Assembly (NCBI RefSeq): GCF_051020975.1
Contig: NC_135046.1
Coordinates: 744,001 to 808,000, forward strand
Direction: 5' to 3'
DNA from: Osmia lignaria lignaria
Lineage: Eukaryota; Arthropoda; Insecta; Hymenoptera; Megachilidae
DNA length: 64,000 nucleotides
Shown here: positions 32,047-48,700 of the stretch, piece by piece
How positions within the stretch are numbered: the first letter of the stretch is position 1
Layout of the letters: each line of letters begins with the position of its first letter
The notes under the pieces: model-generated
The model's database searches: none
Seen by the model: only the letters and a program-made list of their open reading frames with translations
What the model was told of the DNA's origin: nothing
Position numbers and translations under genes: made by a program

Positions 32047-34970
32047 CCAAAGATCAATGTACCTGCGTTTAGTACCAATGTCATTATTACCATATCTACA
32101 CTATATACAAAGTAATATACTGAATCATTCCCACAGATCAATGTACATTTAATCAAAATATCATTAATACTATATCTACATTTGATATATCGTAATATAC
32201 TGATTCACTCCCACAGATCAATGTACATTTAATAACAATATCATTAGTACTGTATCTACATTCCATGTAATGTAAGATATTGATTCTTTGCCACAGATCA
32301 ATGTACCTACATTGAGTACCAATGTCATTATTACCATATCTACACTAGATATAATGTAATATACTGATTCCTTTCCGCAGACCAATGTACATTTAATAAC
32401 CATATTATTATTACCATATCTACATTAGATATAATGTCATATGGTGGTACATTCCAACAGATCAATGTAACTACACTTAATAACCATATTATTATTACCA
32501 TATCTCCATTAGATATAATGTCATATGGTGGTACATTCCAACAGATCAATGTACCTACATTTAGTACCAATGTCATTATTACCATATCAACACTAGATAT
32601 AATGTAATATACTGATTCCTTCCAACAGATCAATGTACATTTAATAACAATGTCATTATTACCATATCTACACTAGATATAATGTAATATACTTATTCCT
32701 TCCAACAGATCAATGTACATTTAATAACAATATCATTATTACCATATCTACATTGGACAAAATGTAATATGCTGATACCTTCCCACAGGTCAATGTACAT
32801 TTAATAACAATATCATTGTTAGTATATCTACATTCGATATAATGTAATATACTGATTCACTCCGACAGATCAATGTACATTTAATAACAATATCATTAGT
32901 ACTATATCTACATTAGATATGTAATATACATTTAAAAACAATATCATTATTACCATGTCTACGTTAGATATAATGTAATATAATGATCCTTTCCCACAGA
33001 TCAATGTACATTTAATAACAATATCATTAGTACTATATCTATATTCGATATAATGTAATATACTGATTCATTCCCACAGATCACTGTACATTTAATAACA
33101 ATATCATTAGTACTATATCCACATTAGATATGTAATGAACGTTTAATAACAACATCATTATTACCATATCTACATTAGATATAATGTCGTATAGTGATAC
33201 ATTTCAACAGATCAATGTACCTACATTTAGTACCAATGTCATTATTACCATATCTACACTAGATATAATGTAATATACTGATTCCTTCCCACAGACCAAT
33301 GTACATTTAATAACCGTATCATTATTACCATATCTACATTCGATATAATGTAATGTGCGGATGCCTTCCCACAGATCAATGTACATTTAATAACAATATC
33401 ATTGGTACTATATCTACATTATATGTAATGTAATATATTGATTCATTCCCACAGATCAATGTACCTACGTTTTGTACCAATGTCATTATTACCATATCTA
33501 CACTAGATATAATGTAATATACTGATCCCTTCCCCCAGACCACTGTACATTTAATAACAATATCATTACTACTATATCTACAATAGATATAATGTCATAT
33601 ACAGATTCATTCTCACAGATCAATGTACATTTAATAACCATATCGTTAGTACTATATCTACATTAAATATGTAATATACTTATTCCTTCCCACAGATCAA
33701 TGTACATTTAATAACAATATCATTAGTACTGTATCTACATTAGATATGTAGTGTACATTTAATAACAATACCATTATTAACATATCTACATTAGATATAA
33801 TGTAATATACTGATTCCTTCCCACAGATCAATGTACATTTATTAACCACATCATTATTACCATATCTACATTAGAAATAATGCAATATACTGATTCTGTC
33901 CGACAGATCAATGGACATTTAATAACAATATCATTAGTACTATATCTACATTCGATATAATGTAATATACTGATTCATTCCCACAGACCACTGTACATTT
34001 AATAACAATATCATTGGTCCTATATCAACATTAGATATGTAATGAACATTTAATAACAATATCATTATTACCATATCTACATTAGATATAATGTCGTATA
34101 GTGATACATTCCAACAGATCAACGTACCTACATTTAGTACCAATGTCATTATTACCATATCTACACTAGATATAATGTAATATACTGATTCCTTCCCACA
34201 GACCAATGTACATTTAATAACCGTATCATTATTACCATATCTACATTCGATATAATGTAATGTGCGGATGCCTTCCCACAGATCAGTGTACATTTAATAA
34301 CAATATCATCAGCACCATATCTACATTTGACATAATGTAATATACTGATTCCTTCCCACACATCAATGTACATTTAATAACAATATCATTATTACCATAT
34401 CTACATTAGATATAATGTCGTATAGTGATACATTCCAACAGATCAACGTACCTACATTTAGTACCAATGTCATTATTACCATATCTACACTAGATATAAT
34501 GTAATATACTGATTCCTTCCCACAGACCAATGTACATTTAATAACCGTTTCATTATTACCATATCTACATTCGATATAATGTAATGTGCGGATGCCTTCC
34601 CACAGATCAGTGTACATTTAATAACAATATCATCAGTACCATATCTACATTCGATATAATGTAATATACTGATTCATTCCCACAGATCAATGTACATTTA
34701 ATAACAATATCATTAGTACTATATCTACATTAGATATGTCATGTACATTTAATAACAATCTCATTATTACCATATCTATATTAGATATAATGTAATATAC
34801 TGATTCCTTCCAACAGATCAATCTACATTTAATAACAATATCATTATTACCATGTCTACATTAGATATAATGTAATATACTGATTCCTTCCCACAGATCA
34901 ATGTACATTTAATCACAATATCATTATTACTATATCTACATTCCATATAATGTAATATAACGCTTCACTC
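32047..34970. repeat. Mosaic satellite
   Basis: These are tandem monomers including two consecutive units with 'catatggtggtacattcc' (near 32,440 and 32,520) and repeated 84-bp units. Sub-blocks of about 0.35 kb around 34,010-34,300 and 34,370-34,620 resemble each other. It contains no gene, only translated satellite frames. Confidence 0.85.
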
Positions 34971-37900
34971 CCACAGATCAATGTACATTTAATAACAATA
35001 TCATTACTACTATATCTACATTAGATATGTAACGTACGTTTAATAACAATATCATTATTACCATATCTACGTTAGATATGTATTGTACACTTGATAACAA
35101 GATCATTATTACCATATTTACATTAGATATAATGTAATATACAGATTCATTCCAACAGATCAATGTACCTTTAATAACAATATCATTAGTACTATATCTA
35201 CATTTGATATAATGTAATATACTGATTACTACCCACAGATCAATGGACATTTTATAACAATGTCATTGGTACTATATCTACATTCTATGTAATGTAATAT
35301 ATTGATTCATTCCCAAAGATCAATGTACCTGCGTTTAGTACCAATGTCATTATTACCATGTCTACACTAGATACAATGTAATATACTGATTCATTCCCAC
35401 AGATCAATGTACATTTAATCAAAATATCATTAATACTATATCTACATTTGATATATTGTAATATACTGATTCATTCCCACAGATCAATGTACATTTAATA
35501 ACAATATCATTATTACTATATCTACATTCCATATAATGTAATATAACGATTCCTTCCCACACATCAATGTACATTTAATAACAATATCATTGGTACTATA
35601 TCTACATTATATTTAATGTAATATATTGATTCATTCCCACATATCAATGTACCTACGTTTAGTACCAATGTCATTATTACCATATCTACACTAGATATAA
35701 TGTAATATACTGATTCCTTTCCGCAGACCAATGTACATTTAATAACCATATTATTATTACCATATCTACATTAGATATAATGTCATATGGTGGTACATTC
35801 CAACAGATCAATGTACCTACACTTAATAACCATATTATTATTACCATATCTACATTAGATATAATGTCATATGGTGGTACATTCCAACAGACCAATGTAC
35901 CTACATTTAGTACCAATGTCATTATTACCATATCAACACTAGATATAATTTAATATACTGATTCCTTCCAACAGATCAATGTACATTTAATAACAATGTC
36001 ATTATTACCATATCTACACTAGATATAATGTAATATACTTATTCCTTCCAACAGATCAATGTACATTTAATAACAATATCATTATTACCATATCTACATT
36101 GGACAAAATGTAATATGCTGATACCTTCCCACAGGTCAATGTACATTTAATAACAATATCATTATTACCATATCTACATTGGACAAAATGTAATATGCTG
36201 ATACCTTCCCACAGGTCAATGTACATTTAATAACAATATCATTGGTAGTATATCTACATTCGATATAATGTAATATACTGATTCACTCCGACAGATCAAT
36301 GTACATTTAATAACAATATCATTAGTACTATATCTACATTAGATATGTAATATACATTTAAAAACAATATCATTATTACCATGTCTACGTTAGATATAAT
36401 GTAATATAATGATCCTTTCCCACAGATCAATGTACATTTAATAACAATATCATTAGTACTATATCTATATTCGATATAATGTAATATACTGATTCATTCC
36501 CACAGATCACTGTACATTTAATAACAATATCATTAGTACTATATCCACATTAGATATGTAATGAACATTTAATAACAATATCATGATTACCATATCTACA
36601 TTAGATATAATGTCGTATCGTGATACATTTCAACAGATCAATGTACCTACATTTAGTACCAATGTCATTATTACCATATCTACACTAGATATAATGTAAT
36701 ATACTGATTCCTTCCCACAGACCAATGTACATTTAATAACCGTATCATTATTACCATATCTACATTCGATATAATGTAATGTGCGGATGCCTTCCCACAG
36801 ATCAGTGTACATTTAATAACAATATCATCAGCACCATATCTACATTTGACATAATGTAATATACTGATTCCTTCCCACACATCAATGTACATTTAATAAC
36901 AATATCATTGGTACCATATCTACATTAGATATAATGTAATATACTTATTCGTTCCCACAGATCAATGTACATTTAATAACAATACCATTGGTACTATATC
37001 TACATTATATGTAATGTAATATATTGATTCATTCCCACAGATCAATGTACCTACGTTTAGTACCAATGTCATTATTACCATATCTACACTAGATATAATG
37101 TAATATACTGATCCCTTCCCGCAGACCACTGTACATTTAATAACAATATCATTACTACTATATCTACATTAGATATGTAACGTACGTTTAATAACAATAT
37201 CATTATTACCATATCTACGTTAGATATGTATTGTACACTTGATAACAAGATCATTATTACCATATTTACATTAGATATAATGTAATATACAGATTCATTC
37301 CAACAGATCAATGTACCTTTAATAACAATATCATTAGTACTATATGTACATTTGATATAATGTAATATACTGATTCCTTCCAACAGATCAATCTACATTT
37401 AATAACAATTTCATTATTACCATATCTACATTAGATATAATGTAATATACTGATTCCTTCCCACAGATCAATGTACATTTAATCACAATATCATTATTAC
37501 TATATCTACATTCCATATAATGTCATATAACGCTTCACTCCCACAGATCAATGTACATTTAATAACAATATCATTGGTACTATATCTACATTCTATGTAA
37601 TGTAATATATTGATTCATTCCCAAAGATCAATGTACCTGCGTTTAGTACCAATGTCATTATTACCATATCTACACTATATACAAAGTAATATACTGAATC
37701 ATTCCCACAGATCAATGTACATTTAATCAAAACATCATTAATACTATATCTACATTTGATATATCGTCATATACTGATTCACTCCCACAGATCAATGTAC
37801 ATTTAATAACAATATCATTAGTACTGTATCTACATTCCATGTAATGTAAGATATTGATTCTTTGCCACAGATCAATGTACCTACATTGAGTACCAATGTC

Positions 37901-38020
37901 ATTATTACCATATCAACACTAGATATAATGTAATATACTGATTCCTTCCAACAGATCAATGTACATTTAATAACAATGTCATTATTACCATATCTACACT
38001 AGATATAATGTAATATACTG
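34971..38020. repeat. Satellite block B, first copy
   Basis: About 3.05 kb recurs at 42,722-45,771 with constant offset 7,751. It includes an exact doubling of the distinctive monomer 'ttggacaaaatgtaatatgc' (about 36,101 and 36,181), which is doubled in the second copy too. Confidence 0.85.
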
Positions 38021-41000
38021 ATTCCTTCCCACACATCCATGTACATTTAATAACAATATCATTGGTACCATATCTACATTAGATATAATGTAATATACTT
38101 ATTCCTTCCCACAGATCAATGTACATTTAATAACAATATCATTGGTACTATATCTACATTATATGTAATGTAATATATTGATTCATTCCCACAGATCAAT
38201 GTACCTACGTTTAGTACCAATGTCATTATTGCCATATCTACACTAGATATAATGTAATATACTGATTCCTTCCCGCACACCAATGTACATTTAATAACAA
38301 TATCCATACTACTATATCTACATTAGATATAATGTCATATACAGATTCATTCTCACAGATCAATGTACATTTAATAACAATATCGTTAGTACTATATCTA
38401 CATTAAATATGTAATATACTTATTCCTTCCCACAGATCAATGTACATTTAATAACAATATCATTATTACCATACCTACATTAAATATAATGTAATATACT
38501 CATCCCTTCCCACAGATCAATATACATTTAATTACAATATCATTATTGCTATATCTACATTAGATATAATGTCATATACAGATTCATTCCCACAGATCAA
38601 TGCACATTTAATAACAATATCATTATTACTATATCTACATTAGATATAATGTAATATACAGATTCATTCCCACAGATCAATGTACCTTTAATAACAATAT
38701 CATTAGTACTATATCTACATTAGATATAATGTAATATACAGATTCATTCCCACACATCAATGTACCTTTAATAACAATATCATTAGTACTATATCTACAT
38801 TCGATATAATGTAATATACTGATTACTACCCACAGATCAATGTACATTTAATAACAATATCATTGGTACTATATCTACATTCTATGTAATGTAATATATT
38901 GATTCATTCCCAAAGATCAATGTACCTGCGTTTAGTACCAATGTCATTATTACCATATCTACACTATATACAAAGTAATATACTGAATCATTCCCACAGA
39001 TCAATGTACATTTAATCAAAACATCATTAATACTATATCTACATTTGATATATCGTAATATACTGATTCACTCCCACAGATCAATGTACATTTAATAACA
39101 ATATCATTAGTACTGTATCTACATTCCATGTAATGTAAGATATTGATTCTTTGCCACAGATCGATGTACCTACATTGAGTACCAATGTCATTATTACCAT
39201 ATCTACACTAGATATAATGTAATATACTGATTCCTTTCCGCAGACCAATGTACATTTAATAACCATATTATTATTACCATATCTACATTAGATATAATGT
39301 CATATGGTGGTACATTCCAACAGATCAATGTACCTACATTTAGTACCAATGTCATTATTACCATATCAACACTAGATATAATGTAATATACTGATTCCTT
39401 CCAACAGATCAATGTACATTTAATAACAATGTCATTATTACCATATCTACACTAGATATAATGTAATATACTTATTCCTTCCAACAGATCAATGTACATT
39501 TAATAACAATATCATTATTACCATATCTACATTGGACAAAATGTAATATGCTGATACCTTCCCACAGGTCAATGTACATTTAATAACAATATCATTGGTA
39601 GTATATCTACATTCGATATAATGTAATATACTGATTCACTCCGACAGATCAATGTACATTTAATAACAATATCATTAGTACTATATCTATATTAGATATG
39701 TAATGTACATTTAATACCGATATCATTATTACCATATCTACATTAGATATAATGTAATATACTGATTCATTCCGACAGATCAATGTACATTTAATAACAA
39801 TATCATTAGTACTATATCTACATTTGATAACACGTAATATAGTGATTCATTCCCACAGATCAATGTACAATTAATAACAATATCATTAGTACTATATCTA
39901 CATTCGATATAATGTAATATACTGATTCATTCGCACAGACCACTGTACATTTAATAACAATATCATTGGTCCTATATCAACATTAGATATGTAATGAACA
40001 TTTAATAACAATATCATTATTACCATATCTACATTAGATATAATGTCGTATAGTGATACATTCCAACAGATCAACGTACCTACATTTAGTACCAATGTCA
40101 TTATTACCGTATCTACACTAGATATAATGTAATATACTGATTCCTTCCCACAGACCAATGTACATTTAATAACCGTTTCATTATTACCATATCTACATTC
40201 GATATAATGTAATGTGCGGATGCCTTCCCACAGATCAGTGTACATTTAATAACAATATCATCAGTACCATATCTACATTCGATATAATGTAATATACTGA
40301 TTCATTCCCACAGATCAATGTACATTTAATAACAATATCATTAGTACTATATCTACATTAGATATGTCATGTACATTTAATAACAATCTCATTATTACCA
40401 TATCTATATTAGATATAATGTAATATACTGATTCCTTCCAACAGATCAATCTACATTTAATAACAATATCATTATTACCATATCTACATTAGATATAATG
40501 TAATATACTTATTCCTTCCCACAGATCAATGTACATTTAATAACAATATCATTGGTACTATATCTACATTATATGTAATGTAATATATTGATTCATTCCC
40601 ACAGATCAATGTACCTACGTTTAGTACCAATGTCATTATTGCCATATCTACACTAGATATAATGTAATATACTGATTCCTTCCCGCACACCAATGTACAT
40701 TTAATAACAATATCCATACTACTATATCTACATTAGATATAATGTCATATACAGATTCATTCTCACAGATCAATGTACATTTAATAACAATATCGTTAGT
40801 ACTATATCTACATTAAATATGTAATATACTTATTCCTTCCCACAGATCAATGTACATTTAATAACAATACCATTATTACCATACCTACATTAAATATAAT
40901 GTAATATACTCATCCCTTCCCACAGATCAATATACATTTAATTACAATATCATTATTGCTATATCTACATTAGATATAATGTCATATACAGATTCATTCC

Positions 41001-42750
41001 CACAGATCAATGCACATTTAATAACAATATCATTATTACTATATCTACATTAGATATAATGTAATATACAGATTCATTCCCACAGATCAATGTACCTTTA
41101 ATAACAATATCATTAGTACTATATCTACATTCGATATAATGTAATATACTGATGACTACCCACAGATCAATGTACATTTAATAACAATATCATTGGTTCT
41201 ATATCTACATTCTATGTAATGTAATATATTGATTCATTCCCAAAGATCAATGTACCTGCGTTTAGTTCCAATGTCATTATTACCATATCTACACTATATA
41301 CAAAGTAATATACTGAATCATTCCCACAGATCAATGTACATTTAATCAAAATATCATTAATACTATATCTACATTTGATATATCGTAATATACTGATTCA
41401 CTCCCACAGATCAATGTACATTTAATAACAATATCATTAGTACTGTATCTACATTCCATGTAATGTAAGATATTGATTCTTTGCCACAGATCAATGTACC
41501 TACATTGAGTACCAATGTCATTATTACCATATCTACACTAGATATAATGTAATATACTGATTCCTTTCCGCAGACCAATGTACATTTAATAACCATATTA
41601 TTATTACCATATCTACATTAGATATAATGTCATATGGTGGTACATTCCAACAGATCAATGTACCTACACTTAATAACCATATTATTATTACCATATCTAC
41701 ATTAGATATAATGTCATATGGTGGTACATTCCAACAGACCAATGTACCTACATTTAGTACCAATGTCATTATTACCATATCAACACTAGATATAATGTAA
41801 TATACTGATTCCTTCCAACAGATCAATGTACATTTAATAACAATGTCATTATTACCATATCTACACTAGATATAATGTAATATACTTATTCCTTCCAACA
41901 GATCAATGTACATTTAATAACAATATCATTATTACCATATCTACATTGGACAAAATGTAATATGCCGATACCTTCCCACAGGTCAATGTACATTTAATAA
42001 CAATATCATTGGTAGTATATCTACATTCGATATAATGTAATATACTGATTCACTCCGACAGATCAATGTACATTTAATAACAATATCATTAGTACTATAT
42101 CTACATTAGATATGTAATATACATTTAAAAACAATATCATTATTACCATGTCTACGTTAGATATAATGTAATATAATGATCCTTTCCCACAGATCAATGT
42201 ACATTTAATAACAATATCATTAGTACTATATCTATATTCGATATAATGTAATATACTGATTCATTCCCACAGATCACTGTACATTTAATAACAATATCAT
42301 TAGTACTATATCCACATTAGATATGTAATGAACATTTAATAACAATATCATTATTACCATATCTACATTAGATATAATGTCGTATAGTGATACATTTCAA
42401 CAGATCAATGTACCTACATTTAGTACCAATGTCATTATTACCATATCTACACTAGATATAATGTAATATACTGATTCCTTCCAACAGATCAATGTAGATT
42501 TAATAACAATGTCATTATTACCATATCTACACTAGATATAATGTAATATACTTATTCCTTCCAACAGATCAATGTACATTTAATAACAATATCATTATTA
42601 CCATATCTACATTGGACAAAATGTAATATGCTGATACCTTCCCACAGGTCAATGTACATTTAATAACAATATCATTGGTAGTATATCTACATTCGATATA
42701 ATGTAATATACTGATTCATTCCCACAGATCAATGTACATTTAATAACAAT
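38004..42750. repeat. Satellite block C, first copy
   Basis: About 4.75 kb recurs at 55,430-60,176 with constant offset 17,426. Private readings are shared: 'acacatccatg' (38,031), 'gataacacgtaat' (39,826), 'gtacaattaat' (39,866), 'gatgactaccc' (41,152) and 'ggttctat' (41,196). Within the block, 38.1-39.3 kb resembles 40.5-41.6 kb at offset 2,410 changing to 2,330, a shift of one 80-bp monomer. Confidence 0.85.
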
Positions 42751-45700
42751 ATCATTACTACTATATCTACATTAGATATGTAACGTACGTTTAATAACAA
42801 TATCATTATTACCATATCTACGTTAGATATGTATTGTACACTTGATAACAAGATCATTATTACCATATTTACATTAGATATAATGTAATATACAGATTCA
42901 TTCCAACAGATCAATGTACCTTTAATAACAATATCATTAGTACTATATCTACATTTGATATAATGTAATATACTGATTACTACCCACAGATCAATGGACA
43001 TTTTATAACAATGTCATTGGTACTATATCTACATTCTATGTAATGTAATATATTGATTCATTCCCAAAGATCAATGTACCTGCGTTTAGTACCAATGTCA
43101 TTATTACCATGTCTACACTAGATACAATGTAATATACTGATTCATTCCCACAGATCAATGTACATTTAATCAAAATATCATTAATACTATATCTACATTT
43201 GATATATTGTAATATACTGATTCATTCCCACAGATCAATGTACATTTAATAACAATATCATTATTACTATATCTACATTCCATATAATGTAATATAACGA
43301 TTCCTTCCCACACATCAATGTACATTTAATAACAATATCATTGGTACTATATCTACATTATATTTAATGTAATATATTGATTCATTCCCACATATCAATG
43401 TACCTACGTTTAGTACCAATGTCATTATTACCATATCTACACTAGATATAATGTAATATACTGATTCCTTTCCGCAGACCAATGTACATTTAATAACCAT
43501 ATTATTATTACCATATCTACATTAGATATAATGTCATATGGTGGTACATTCCAACAGATCAATGTACCTACACTTAATAACCATATTATTATTACCATAT
43601 CTACATTAGATATAATGTCATATGGTGGTACATTCCAACAGACCAATGTACCTACATTTAGTACCAATGTCATTATTACCATATCAACACTAGATATAAT
43701 TTAATATACTGATTCCTTCCAACAGATCAATGTACATTTAATAACAATGTCATTATTACCATATCTACACTAGATATAATGTAATATACTTATTCCTTCC
43801 AACAGATCAATGTACATTTAATAACAATATCATTATTACCATATCTACATTGGACAAAATGTAATATGCTGATACCTTCCCACAGGTCAATGTACATTTA
43901 ATAACAATATCATTATTACCATATCTACATTGGACAAAATGTAATATGCTGATACCTTCCCACAGGTCAATGTACATTTAATAACAATATCATTGGTAGT
44001 ATATCTACATTCGATATAATGTAATATACTGATTCACTCCGACAGATCAATGTACATTTAATAACAATATCATTAGTACTATATCTACATTAGATATGTA
44101 ATATACATTTAAAAACAATATCATTATTACCATGTCTACGTTAGATATAATGTAATATAATGATCCTTTCCCACAGATCAATGTACATTTAATAACAATA
44201 TCATTAGTACTATATCTATATTCGATATAATGTAATATACTGATTCATTCCCACAGATCACTGTACATTTAATAACAATATCATTAGTACTATATCCACA
44301 TTAGATATGTAATGAACATTTAATAACAATATCATGATTACCATATCTACATTAGATATAATGTCGTATCGTGATACATTTCAACAGATCAATGTACCTA
44401 CATTTAGTACCAATGTCATTATTACCATATCTACACTAGATATAATGTAATATACTGATTCCTTCCCACAGACCAATGTACATTTAATAACCGTATCATT
44501 ATTACCATATCTACATTCGATATAATGTAATGTGCGGATGCCTTCCCACAGATCAGTGTACATTTAATAACAATATCATCAGCACCATATCTACATTTGA
44601 CATAATGTAATATACTGATTCCTTCCCACACATCAATGTACATTTAATAACAATATCATTGGTACCATATCTACATTAGATATAATGTAATATACTTATT
44701 CGTTCCCACAGATCAATGTACATTTAATAACAATACCATTGGTACTATATCTACATTATATGTAATGTAATATATTGATTCATTCCCACAGATCAATGTA
44801 CCTACGTTTAGTACCAATGTCATTATTACCATATCTACACTAGATATAATGTAATATACTGATCCCTTCCCGCAGACCACTGTACATTTAATAACAATAT
44901 CATTACTACTATATCTACATTAGATATGTAACGTACGTTTAATAACAATATCATTATTACCATATCTACGTTAGATATGTATTGTACACTTGATAACAAG
45001 ATCATTATTACCATATTTACATTAGATATAATGTAATATACAGATTCATTCCAACAGATCAATGTACCTTTAATAACAATATCATTAGTACTATATGTAC
45101 ATTTGATATAATGTAATATACTGATTCCTTCCAACAGATCAATCTACATTTAATAACAATTTCATTATTACCATATCTACATTAGATATAATGTAATATA
45201 CTGATTCCTTCCCACAGATCAATGTACATTTAATCACAATATCATTATTACTATATCTACATTCCATATAATGTCATATAACGCTTCACTCCCACAGATC
45301 AATGTACATTTAATAACAATATCATTGGTACTATATCTACATTCTATGTAATGTAATATATTGATTCATTCCCAAAGATCAATGTACCTGCGTTTAGTAC
45401 CAATGTCATTATTACCATATCTACACTATATACAAAGTAATATACTGAATCATTCCCACAGATCAATGTACATTTAATCAAAACATCATTAATACTATAT
45501 CTACATTTGATATATCGTCATATACTGATTCACTCCCACAGATCAATGTACATTTAATAACAATATCATTAGTACTGTATCTACATTCCATGTAATGTAA
45601 GATATTGATTCTTTGCCACAGATCAATGTACCTACATTGAGTACCAATGTCATTATTACCATATCAACACTAGATATAATGTAATATACTGATTCCTTCC

Positions 45701-45771
45701 AACAGATCAATGTACATTTAATAACAATGTCATTATTACCATATCTACACTAGATATAATGTAATATACTT
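42722..45771. repeat. Satellite block B, second copy
   Basis: Second copy of 34,971-38,020. The two copies share the 'tatatttaatg' variant (35,609 and 43,360) and the doubled 'ttggacaaaatg' monomer. They part at 'ctgattcc' versus 'cttattcc' near 45,770. Confidence 0.85.
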
Positions 45772-48700
45772 ATTCCTTCCAACAGATCAATGTACATTTA
45801 ATAACAATATCATTATTACCATATCTACATTGGACAAAATGTAATATGCTGATACCTTCCCACAGGTCAATGTACATTGAATAACAATATCATTGGTAGT
45901 ATATCTACATTCGATATAATGTAATATACTGATTCACTCCGACAGATCAATGTACATTTAATAACAATATCATTAGTACTATATCTACATTCGATATAAT
46001 GTAATATACTTATTCATTCCCACAGATCAATGTACATTTAATAACAATATCATTAGTACTATATCTATATTAGATATGTAATGTACATTTAATACCGGTA
46101 TCATTATTACCATATCTACATTAGATATAATGTAATATACTGATTCATTCCGACAGATCAATGTACATTTAATAACAATATCATAGTACTATATCTACAT
46201 TTGATATAACGTAATATAGTGATTCATTCCCACAGATCAATGTACATTTAATAACAATATCATTAGTACTATATCTACATTCGATATAATGTAATATACT
46301 GATTCATTCGCACAGACCACTGTACATTTAATAACAATATCATTGGTCCTATATCAACATTAGATATGTAATGAACATTTAATAACAATATCATTATTAC
46401 CATATCTACATTAGATATAATGTCGTATAGTGATACATTCCAACAGATCAACGTACCTACATTTAGTACCAATGTCATTATTACCGTATCTACACTAGAT
46501 ATAATGTAATATACTGATTCCTTCCCACAGACCAATGTACATTTAATAACCGTTTCATTATTACCATATCTACATTCGATATAATGTAATGTGCGGATGC
46601 CTTCCCACAGATCAGTGTACATTTAATAACAATATCATCAGTACCATATCTACATTCGATATAATGTAATATACTGATTCATTCCCACAGATCAATGTAC
46701 ATTTAATTACAATATCATTAGTACTATATCTACATTAGATATGTCATGTACATTTAATAACAATCTCATTATTACCATATCTATATTAGATATAATGTAA
46801 TATACTGATTCCTTCCAACAGATCAATCTACATTTAATAACAATATCATTATTACCATATCTACATTAGATATAATGTAATATACTGATTCCTTCCCACA
46901 GATCAATGTACATTTAATCACAATATCATTATTACTATATCTACATTCCATATAATGTAATATAACGCTTCACTCCCACAGATCAATGTACATTTAATAA
47001 CAATATCATTACTACTATATCTACATTAGATATGTAACGTACGCTTAATAACAATATCATTATTACCATATCTACGTTAGATATGTATTGTACACTTGAT
47101 AACAATATCATTATTACCATACCTACATTAGATATAATGTAATATACTGATTCCTTCCCACACATCAATGTACATTTAATAACAATATCATTGGTACCAT
47201 ATCTACATTAGATATAATGTAATATACTTATTCCTTCCCACAGATCAATGTACATTTAATAACAATATCATTATTACCATACCTACATTAAATATAATGT
47301 AATATACTCATCCCTTCCCACAGATCAATATACATTTAATTACAATATCATTATTGCTATATCTACATTAGATATAATGTCATATACAGATTCATTCCCA
47401 CAGATCAATGCACATTTAATAACAATATCATTATTACTATATCTACATTAGATATAATGTAATATACAGATTCATTCCCACAGATCAATGTACCTTTAAT
47501 AACAATATCATTAGTACTATATCTACATTAGATATAATGTAATATACAGATTCATTCCCACACATCAATGTACCTTTAATAACAATATCATTAGTACTAT
47601 ATCTACATTCGATATAATGTAATATACTGATTACTACCCACAGATCAATGTACATTTAATAACAATATCATTGGTACTATATCTACATTCTATGTAATGT
47701 AATATATTGATTCATTCCCAAAGATCAATGTACCTGCGTTTAGTACCAATGTCATTATTACCATATCTACACTATATACAAAGTAATATACTGAATCATT
47801 CCCACAGATCAATGTACATTTAATCAAAACATCATTAATACTATATCTACATTTGATATATCGTAATATACTGATTCACTCCCACAGATCAATGTACATT
47901 TAATAACAATATCATTAGTACTGTATCTACATTCCATGTAATGTAAGATATTGATTCTTTGCCACAGATCAATGTACCTACATTGAGTACCAATGTCATT
48001 ATTACCATATCTACACTAGATATAATGTAATATACTGATTCCTTTCCGCAGACCAATGTACATTTAATAACCATATTATTATTACCATATCTACATTAGA
48101 TATAATGTCATATGGTGGTACATTCCAACAGATCAATGTACCTACACTTAATAACCATATTATTATTACCATATCTACATTAGATATAATGTCATATGGT
48201 GGTACATTCCAACAGACCAATGTACCTACATTTAGTACCAATGTCATTATTACCATATCAACACTAGATATAATGTAATATACTGATTCCTTCCAACAGA
48301 TCAATGTACATTTAATAACAATGTCATTATTACCATATCTACACTAGATATAATGTAATATACTTATTCCTTCCAACAGATCAATGTACATTTAATAACA
48401 ATATCATTATTACCATATCTACATTGGACAAAATGTAATATGCCGATACCTTCCCACAGGTCAATGTACATTTAATAACAATATCATTGGTAGTATATCT
48501 ACATTCGATATAATGTAATATACTGATTCACTCCGACAGATCAATGTACATTTAATAACAATATCATTAGTACTATATCTACATTAGATATGTAATATAC
48601 ATTTAAAAACAATATCATTATTACCATGTCTACGTTAGATATAATGTAATATAATGATCCTTTCCCACAGATCAATGTACATTTAATAACAATATCATTA

